Shown piece after piece: positions 6,504 through 13,600 of a stretch of DNA of 16,630 bases. The stretch comes from Ardenticatenaceae bacterium. Lineage in GTDB: Bacteria > Chloroflexota > Anaerolineae > Promineifilales > Promineifilaceae. The stretch lies in the NCBI GenBank assembly GCA_020634435.1, contig JACKBS010000034.1, positions 1 through 16,630 on the forward strand. Reading direction: 5' to 3'. The notes under the pieces are model-generated. The model saw nothing but the letters and a program-made list of their open reading frames with translations. It did no database searches and was not told the DNA's origin. Made by a program: the position numbers and the translations under genes. Position 1 is the first letter of the stretch, and each line of letters starts with the position of its first letter.

Positions 6504-7793
6504 TTAATATAGGTCAATATCTCCCTCTAAATATTTTTGTGTTAACTCTGGGATATTAGATACACAACTCTCCACCGTATCTAACAGTGCCTGCCCTGCT
6601 CTACCATCAGTGAGAACAATGATATGTTTGGGTGAAAGAAGAGGATCCCCATTTTGACTTACAATAATTACTTCATTGGCGTATCCAAATTCAAGAAATA
6701 ATCTTTGTGATAGATGCTTTGCCGCAAGGTTATAAACAATCCCGGCATAATAACGAGGGTTTTTACCTGAGGCACCTTCTAAACTCATTGGCCTGTTGGC
6801 TGTAATAAGCCCGTTTATTCTGTTTCCTCTACCGGTCACACCAATGTCACCTGATAAAGAGCTGCCCGTAGCTGTGAGATATACATTGTTCTCTTTGAAA
6901 TTATCTTTAGTGTTAAGTGACAAATCTAGGTGGTCTACATTGAGGTAATTCGAAAATAGCATCTGTATCAATTCACGGCTTACATCCAAATTTTTGCGGT
7001 AGGCTTCCATGGTAGGCACGAATCGAGCAATTTGGGGAATGCACATCGTCACGTATATACTTTCACCAATCCTTGTGGCCATTATTTTAATATCTGTTCC
7101 CATCCATTGATGCTTCTCTTTAATTTGCATTGAATTAAGAGACTTCTCAACATTCAGCACGGCAGTTTCTAATACGGTCATAGGAGTATAAGCGCTGCAA
7201 TATGATGTATCATTAGACACATAATGCGCACCGTATCCACGAACATAGCTTTCATCCAATGGGGTAAACATTTGAGCTATTGGTCCTTCACTTTCGCAAA
7301 TTGTTCCAGGCCCGGCAGAGTTAGTCCACTTATGTTCTATAATGAGATCTCTTTTCAAGTCAGGAATCATAACTATAGATGCTAAATAATTCCTGGCTGT
7401 TTCCTCCAAAATTTGCTTTACGGGCAACCTAGCTCCCTTATAGTGTGTTGATGCTCTCCCTGATATGATCAACCTGATCGGTTCACTGAAAAAACCCAAC
7501 TTCCCAAACGATACTTCACTCTTGCCACCTATCAGCATGATCTTATCAAACTGATGATGCAGGATAAGGCCATCACAATTTTCCATTGTGAATAATGCAT
7601 AGGCTCTTGACAACGCGCATGCTAGGGCATCACATAAGGTGTCAGGATGTCCTAATCCCTTCCTTTCTACAACTTCAAATGGCGCTAGCCTTGATACAGA
7701 ATCAGACTCGACTACATGGAGATGGCTATTTCTTCCTATGCCATATGATAGTGTTGCCGGGGTGTTTTGCTTTTTTGCCATATAAGTTTTCAT
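6504..7793 (-). CDS. Archaeal-type S-adenosylmethionine synthetase (PF01941 family)
   Basis: Makes S-adenosylmethionine from methionine and ATP. It belongs to the archaeal class, not the usual bacterial MetK. Landmarks: EVVERKGLGHPDTLCDALA (about 40-58, with the catalytic GHPD at 48-51), LILHHQFDKIMLIGG (76-90), ISGRA (110-114), GPGT (161-164), SNDTSYCSAYTP (193-204), GTDIKIMATRIGESI (232-246), GRGNRINGLITANRPMS (321-337) and ASGKNP (341-346). Length is normal (about 400 in archaea). Compared with the Methanocaldococcus enzyme as I remember it, HHNTD is HHQFD and GVGYAP is CSAYTP here, so kinetics or substrate range could differ. It starts 12 bp after the radical SAM stop; the ATG at 7779-7781 (residue 5) is an alternative start. 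Its place directly after a SAM-consuming enzyme suggests a dedicated SAM supply; a housekeeping MetK is presumably elsewhere. Confidence 0.92.
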   Translation of the reverse strand: MKTYMAKKQNTPATLSYGIGRNSHLHVVESDSVSRLAPFEVVERKGLGHPDTLCDALACALSRAYALFTMENCDGLILHHQFDKIMLIGGKSEVSFGKLGFFSEPIRLIISGRASTHYKGARLPVKQILEETARNYLASIVMIPDLKRDLIIEHKWTNSAGPGTICESEGPIAQMFTPLDESYVRGYGAHYVSNDTSYCSAYTPMTVLETAVLNVEKSLNSMQIKEKHQWMGTDIKIMATRIGESIYVTMCIPQIARFVPTMEAYRKNLDVSRELIQMLFSNYLNVDHLDLSLNTKDNFKENNVYLTATGSSLSGDIGVTGRGNRINGLITANRPMSLEGASGKNPRYYAGIVYNLAAKHLSQRLFLEFGYANEVIIVSQNGDPLLSPKHIIVLTDGRAGQALLDTVESCVSNIPELTQKYLEGDIDLY

Positions 7794-7805
7794 TCCTACA
7801 TAAAC

Positions 7806-8834
7806 TTACTCTATCAATGCTAACTGGATTATATTTTTATTGATTTTATTGTCAGTATAATTGCATACTCGGCATTCAGCACCCCTCTCTTGCAATCTGC
7901 GTCTAATAATTTCAGATTCTTCCCAAACTTGTTTGAACGTTCCCCTTTTTAGATTTCCAAAAAAATATCCTCCTTGGTTGCCTGGTTGTGCTCCTAAACA
8001 ACACGAAAACAAATTTCCATATGGATCTATTGCAACCTTAAAATGGGGAACAAAGCATGGTAATGACTTGCTTCTATAGTCGTCATTAGGCCAGCGAAAG
8101 TGAACTTTTTGAACCGGTGATATACCAGCAGTATACTTTTCAATTTTTTTCGCTAACTCTTTGCACGCATCTTTAAACCTCTCGTTTTGTTCGTAAATAT
8201 CTGTCTTGATTAAGACTGTATTTACACCAATGTCATCAATCATAAACTCGACAAAAGGTAGTGTTTCAGCAAAATTAGATTCACTCAAGGTAAAAGTCAC
8301 TCCAATTTCTGTGTTTCTTTTACCATCAAGGTTCATTTGTGTTAGCCCTATCACATTGTCAATAACACGAGAAAAATTTCTAACGCTAGTTGATTTCAGT
8401 TTAGCATAGGTCTCAGGAAGAAAAGCGTTCACGCTAAAACGTAATTCTCTTAACTGAAGTAAAGTTGCCCAATGCTTTCTATTTATCAAGGTTCCATTGG
8501 TAACCAGTCTTGTTGTGAATCCAACCGATATTGCTTTTTCCAGTAAGCTAATAAATCCTCTATAAGCAAACGGTTCACCTCCTCCTGAAAAAGATATATG
8601 GTCAATTCCAATCTCTTCTAACTCTCCAAAGATTCTATAGTAATCTTTTAGCATAAGTAGAGACTCATTAGCACCGTTTCCATTTACCCGAACTGCTCCA
8701 AAACAGAAAGAACAAGCCAAATTGCACAAATTAGTAGGATAAAATTCAACTACTAATGGCAATGGATCAAGCCCGTATTCAATCTTGTCGAGAACTTCTT
8801 GTAACCCGCTATAAAATCGCGTTTCATGATACAT
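7806..8834 (-). CDS. Radical SAM enzyme with SPASM/twitch-like C-terminus, 342 aa
   Basis: Cleaves SAM with a [4Fe-4S] cluster to start radical chemistry on an unknown substrate. The CX3CX2C motif is in NLCNLACSFC (C37, C41, C44), the GGEP-type SAM site in FSGGGEPF (about 82-89), and LVTNGT follows at about 110. The C-terminal part has C260, then IDPYGNLFSCC (C278, C279), a GNLKRGTFKQVW stretch and CRVC (C321, C324). This is the usual layout of a SPASM or half-SPASM auxiliary cluster, as in peptide and small-molecule modifying enzymes. I choose the ATG at 8832-8834, with GGTGA about six bases upstream. A GTG at 8841-8843 would overlap that site. The start overlaps the previous gene by 11 bp, so translation is probably coupled. 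No precursor peptide gene is apparent nearby, which argues against a RiPP maturase but does not exclude it. Confidence 0.9.
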   Translation of the reverse strand: MYHETRFYSGLQEVLDKIEYGLDPLPLVVEFYPTNLCNLACSFCFGAVRVNGNGANESLLMLKDYYRIFGELEEIGIDHISFSGGGEPFAYRGFISLLEKAISVGFTTRLVTNGTLINRKHWATLLQLRELRFSVNAFLPETYAKLKSTSVRNFSRVIDNVIGLTQMNLDGKRNTEIGVTFTLSESNFAETLPFVEFMIDDIGVNTVLIKTDIYEQNERFKDACKELAKKIEKYTAGISPVQKVHFRWPNDDYRSKSLPCFVPHFKVAIDPYGNLFSCCLGAQPGNQGGYFFGNLKRGTFKQVWEESEIIRRRLQERGAECRVCNYTDNKINKNIIQLALIE

Positions 8835-9432
8835 TTTTTTCACCGGAAAGAAGCATGTTTAAATACTGTTTCATCTCGGACAAAATATCTGCCTTTTTAC
8901 GTTGGCCATCGAAACGAATAACTTTTACTGATGGCTCTTCAATTTTGAAAAATTGATTGTAGTAAGCTCTTACAATAGAGAGGCTTTTTTCTTGCCCCCA
9001 TACATAGTCAATTAGACCAGCATTTGGCTTGCGTTTGATTGAGGTTTTAGGTGGGACATCAATAAAAAAAACAATGTTAGGCTTGGATAATTTATTTTGA
9101 GCCAAACATTGTTGATACCATTGGTGAGTCAATCTATAATTTTCTCCCGTAAGAGGATCTTGACCGAAGCATATTTGCAAAGAGTAACTATAAGCTAAAG
9201 TGCTAATATAATGCCTATCAAAAAGCACTAATGGCTCCAGGAAAAGGTTACCAACAAACTCTTTGGCTTCGTCGTTGGCTTGATAAAATGGCTGTTTCAA
9301 ATTAAACTTTCTCCATCGATCTTCTGTGAGACAAGCAAACTCTGGCACGAGAGGAATATCAAATTCATCTGCCAATTGTAAGGCGAGTTCTGTTTTGCCC
9401 GCCCCAGGAAGACCCTCAAAAACTATCCTCAT
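8824..9432 (-). CDS. Small P-loop kinase of the nucleoside/nucleotide kinase type, 202 aa
   Basis: Probable ATP-dependent phosphotransferase. Walker A is IVFEGLPGAGKTELAL (GLPGAGKT, 7-14) at the extreme N-terminus. LVLFDRHYISTLAYS (68-82) carries the DR[HY] signature of deoxynucleoside and thymidylate kinases. FFIDVPPKTSIKRKP (122-136) corresponds to the strand and basic lid of that superfamily, and VIRFDGQRKKADI (171-183) fits the last strand. Length is typical. The substrate could be a nucleoside, a sugar or another small alcohol; family members are too varied to say. The ATG at 9430-9432 has GGGAG nine bases upstream. It lies 32 bp after the APH-fold kinase and overlaps the radical SAM start, so it is part of the same transcript. 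Two different kinase folds side by side suggest sequential phosphorylation, or activation and transfer, in one pathway. Confidence 0.82.
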   Translation of the reverse strand: MRIVFEGLPGAGKTELALQLADEFDIPLVPEFACLTEDRWRKFNLKQPFYQANDEAKEFVGNLFLEPLVLFDRHYISTLAYSYSLQICFGQDPLTGENYRLTHQWYQQCLAQNKLSKPNIVFFIDVPPKTSIKRKPNAGLIDYVWGQEKSLSIVRAYYNQFFKIEEPSVKVIRFDGQRKKADILSEMKQYLNMLLSGEKNVS

Positions 9433-9464
9433 AGAAATAATCTCCCAGAATAAAACCGTTCCTG

Positions 9465-10544
9465 CTAAATAGACTCTTGCATTACGATATCATTTAGCCA
9501 GTTTGAATAGATTTCATGGTTCTGCCTCCAGTACAGCGCAGCGTCTTCATCGTTAGGAATTAGTCTCAACACGCGATAATCACCAAGCATTATCTTAGTG
9601 AGCATAAAGTTTAGCCATGCTATCGAGGAATTAAACTTAGCAACTTGGAGCATATCCACAATATGACGATCTGTGAGAAAATTAATTGAATGATAGGATC
9701 TAAGAAAAATGCTCGCCTTATTGTAATCTATGGCATCAAGATAGGGGTGACAATAACCCTTTCCACAAAGCATGGACACGGTTTTTTGAACTTCCCAGGC
9801 TCTAGGTCTAAAGGCAAAATTTTCCCAATCAGCAACGTATAAGACATCTTTAACTGTGTCCCATAAAAGATTTGATGAACTGAAGTCGCCATGCGTAGGA
9901 ACAATGTCAAATTCAGTGAACTCCAAAGCTGCTTGGGCATCAGCTAATTTTATCCGGTCGATCCTGGTTTGATTGATCAACTTTCTTAAACTTTGAAGCT
10001 TTAAAATTTGAGATGTGGGTGTTCTTTCGCGAAGCAATTCATAATTTGCAAGAAATGTTTGGACCAAAGATTTTGCTTCAGGAATTCGATTTATAATTGG
10101 GTCGCGCTTAGCGCTGAGTGTAACATCATTTATTAGAGTTTTGTGCAAAAAAGCCAACGTTACTCCAGCACAACGTAAAAATCTATGATAATCTTTGGCG
10201 GGTGTATCGTGTATTAATGCGTGGGGAATGTACTCGGTAATTTCAAATATTCGACCCTTAATTTTCGTAAGTGTTTTACCTAAATGGTTGTGGACGAAGC
10301 TAGGGGTGTGGATATTTTTCCCATTTACTATGTTCTGTAATTTTTGATTACCCTGGACGAATTCGAAGTCTCGATTGATGAACTCCTTAACAACAAACCG
10401 CCCTTTGTTAGTTTCCACAAGCCAAACCACGTTCGCTAGCGAAGCCAGTCGTTGGTGTTCTTTGTGGATGGGCACCCCTAAATTGTAGTATTGGTATAAT
10501 TCAAGAGGTGGTTGCCGACGATCTGAAAATAATAAATCATTCAT
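9465..10544 (-). CDS. APH/CotS-fold small-molecule kinase, 359 aa
   Basis: Phosphotransferase with a eukaryotic-kinase-like fold, acting on a small hydroxyl or amine substrate such as an aminoglycoside, homoserine, choline or a sugar. The ATP lysine is probably K53 in RFVVKEF. The Brenner motif is PTHGDFSSSNLLWD (216-229) with H218, D220 and N225. The metal aspartate is D239 in VLYVADWENFAFRPRAWEV. Length and order fit the family. It opens the operon; no clear Shine-Dalgarno is visible before the ATG at 10542-10544, and no convincing promoter stands out in the 139 bp between it and the large NTPase. An antibiotic-resistance role is possible by fold, but the linked kinase, radical SAM enzyme and SAM synthetase favour a biosynthetic step. 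Confidence 0.85.
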   Translation of the reverse strand: MNDLLFSDRRQPPLELYQYYNLGVPIHKEHQRLASLANVVWLVETNKGRFVVKEFINRDFEFVQGNQKLQNIVNGKNIHTPSFVHNHLGKTLTKIKGRIFEITEYIPHALIHDTPAKDYHRFLRCAGVTLAFLHKTLINDVTLSAKRDPIINRIPEAKSLVQTFLANYELLRERTPTSQILKLQSLRKLINQTRIDRIKLADAQAALEFTEFDIVPTHGDFSSSNLLWDTVKDVLYVADWENFAFRPRAWEVQKTVSMLCGKGYCHPYLDAIDYNKASIFLRSYHSINFLTDRHIVDMLQVAKFNSSIAWLNFMLTKIMLGDYRVLRLIPNDEDAALYWRQNHEIYSNWLNDIVMQESI

Positions 10545-10683
10545 GTTATTATCAGAAGAACTACTACTCCTGGCTCGATTTTTGGTCTTTCTGCGTATCT
10601 CTACAAAGCGGTTGTTGAAAGTGCAGTCCTTATGTTAGGCTCTGGCATAAATTCCGGAACAATCCGTATTACTGTGGGTTTCA

Positions 10684-13600
10684 TCAATAATCTGTCCGAC
10701 TAAAATGAGCATAATTCTTAGCAATAAAATAGATTAAGCCAAACTTGTCAGGCACGTCCATAGCTTCATAATCAAACTCATTCTCTCGGGATAAACGTTC
10801 CTGAATCTCGTCCTCTTTACGGGATGAAGAGATGTTTTCTACCAACTTCACTACGCTTTCCAACGCCTGATCTGCCAGCACCTCTCCACCATCGTCTGCC
10901 TTACCTGTTGCCATTTGCTTTAGAAGCTCAATCTCATGTCTTACCTGGGTAAAGAGATCATCAAAGAAGTTAATAATATCAATGTGAAAAGCCTCAAACT
11001 CTGACGCAGGTTGAAATTCCCATAGATACTCAATTTGAGCCTCAAAGCGTGTTGCATTTCCCTTTTCTTCAGGGCTGGTTGCTTCAGTGTCAGGTTTTAA
11101 TGCTTTTTCAACATCCTCAATCCCTTTTCGGCCGATACTCACCTCGTAGCGTAGCTGGGCCAGTTCCAGCGAAATGTCTACCGTTGTGTTGTAAACATCT
11201 AGCAGTGCCTGCACGTACTCCGGTTCCTTAGCTACCGATACGTCCAGATGCTTACTATATTGCTCCAACAAATCTGTCCGTATTGCACATAGTTTCAAAA
11301 AGTCTTCCTGAGAACCTAGCCTACAAGCCAGATCCCATTTCGGCCGATCCCAATAACCAAAGGTCCAGATAACGGGCGAAATGATTTGCTGACCATCGGT
11401 AATGATGAGTGCAAAGGCTTGCCGTTCATTAAAAGTGTTGCCAAAAATCTGCTCAAATATGGCTGCCGATTTGGTATCTATATCCATAAGATCCGATACT
11501 TGGAAGAGAATTGGTAATGTCCCCCAGGCCCCATCCAGGGCATCTTCTGGCCTTAGGACCGGACCAAACTGCACGTGAACATCACGAGCCAGTAAGTCAA
11601 CAGTGATACGGTCTAACTGTGCTTCCCAGCTGTCTTCGTATTGTTGATGTGCTAAAGCCGCAAAACATCCCAATAGGGACAAGGACTGCAATTCATTAAT
11701 ATAAGCCTGAGCCTGATCTCCTTTCCATTGAAGGAGCGACTCTTGCAATTGGGAGAATACATCCAGCGATGGAAAAGTACATGCCAGATCGGAGTTTAAT
11801 GCTATGATGAGGGTAATATCCTCATCATTATTCCTGGGTAGCTGCTTTTCTAATTGGCTGGCCAGCAAATGAATCTTTTGTTGTGCTCGCTCTGCCGCCT
11901 CCCATGAATCTCGATAATCATCATCAAAAATATACTGCGTAGCCTGTTGCAAAAGGGTAATGAGCCGTTGCTCAATCGGTAAAAGCTCGTGGTGTTCATG
12001 CTCTCGCAGTTTTATCTTAACTCGCTCTTGATGGAATTTTTCCAGATTCTGCTTGGCTGTGGCTGCGTTCACTTTCAGCAGCCGCAGGTGACGAGTGTTT
12101 GGTTTGAGAATGTACTCACCTAAGAAATTAACAAACCGCTCGATGACTCCAATGTAGTTTCGGAAGTGTTGATCCAGGCCACCTCCAGTCCGGGAGGTAA
12201 GATAATATTCTCCCTGTAGCAGATGTTCGTGAAGAAGTTGAATTGGATCAATATATAACTCCTGGACTTCTTGCGAAGGCAAAAAGGATACTTCAGGGTC
12301 AGGAGGGAACAACAACATTTTGCTGGCCCTATCGAGCATCGAGGCTATCAGGTATATCTGACGAGTTAATTGCTTTTGTGACTCAGGTAAAGAATACCCC
12401 GGTTTGCGAACGGTGTTGAGCAATGTCACTACCATATTAAGGCAAGAAATGCACTGGGCACGCAGCGTATCTTGTTGCTGCAAATAAACGTACCATGTTT
12501 TATTTGTATACAGATTGGAGATGGCTTTCAGCCAGATACGATTCTTTTCTACATCCTCTGATGTCGCAAAATTGTCGGTTGGCATGTTTTTTGTGGCCGG
12601 GTCATACATGCCGGCTTTATACTCACGGCCGTTGTTGAAACGCCCCGTGATCTTAACTCGCGAGACGGTGGGGAACGTGCGTCGTGCTATTTCAGCCAGG
12701 AAAACCGCCTTCTCGTGAACATCTTTAGCTTTATCTTCTAGTTCTGGCAATGCTTCTTCGGCAAAGAAATGGAGATGAACATACTCTCCTTCTTCATCGG
12801 AGCGCCCCCAATCAATTCGAGCGATTAACGGGTACATACTCTTTAGCTTATCCGTAACAACTCCTCGACCTCCTAACTGAAGGATGAGTTGTTCGTAATA
12901 GTCCGGAGCATTGAGCCATATGTGAAACAACAAGGAGGCAAATTGCTGGCCCAATGTTTCATTGTGAAGTAACTCAGTAATATGCGGAAGAGCAGCTGTT
13001 TCAATCACATCCATAGTTAACGGGGGACTTACTTCTCTCATCCAATTGAAGAAATACACCAGGCTGGCCAGGTTGTTTTCCTTGTCCACCCTGGCTGCAA
13101 GTCCCGGTACATCCATACAGGAGGCGAGTTGCCGTTCAAAACGTTCTGAATCCGCACGGCCTGTCGCCGTTTGAAATGCTTGGAGTGTGTTCTCCCGTAT
13201 CAGTTTCTCCAGACCATTAAAGAAACTATCGCCTTTATGAAAGGCAGGTGCCAGTACGGCTGCAAAGGCGTTTACTTCTGATGTATACACCTCGAACTCG
13301 TCAAGATGTGTCTTAATTTTATGAGCATGATGCCATTCGCTGGCGATGTACAATCTCCGTATGATCTCAGCTATTTCGACAAGTGATTCCTCCTGATTAA
13401 GGCGGCTGGCCAATACATCCATAATAACTCTCGCCTTTTCCGGAAAATTTCGGCAGACACCTTCAATGATAGGCGCCAATTCTGATAAGGGGAGATGGGC
13501 GATCAAATTCTTAAAAGTCGCCGTTAATGTAGGTGGTGGGTACTGGTGTGATAGGTCAAGAAGGAAGCGGGAACGTAATTCATGTAAACCAATATAGTTT

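Noticed and set aside
9465..10544. Dedicated aminoglycoside resistance gene
   Set aside because: The kinase motifs fit the broad APH/CotS fold, but nothing shows an aminoglycoside pocket and the operon context favours a metabolic role.
10634..10640. GTTAGGC matching the R-box of an integron attC site
   Set aside because: No partner RYYYAAC box or L-boxes at suitable spacing on either strand; a seven-base match is expected by chance.
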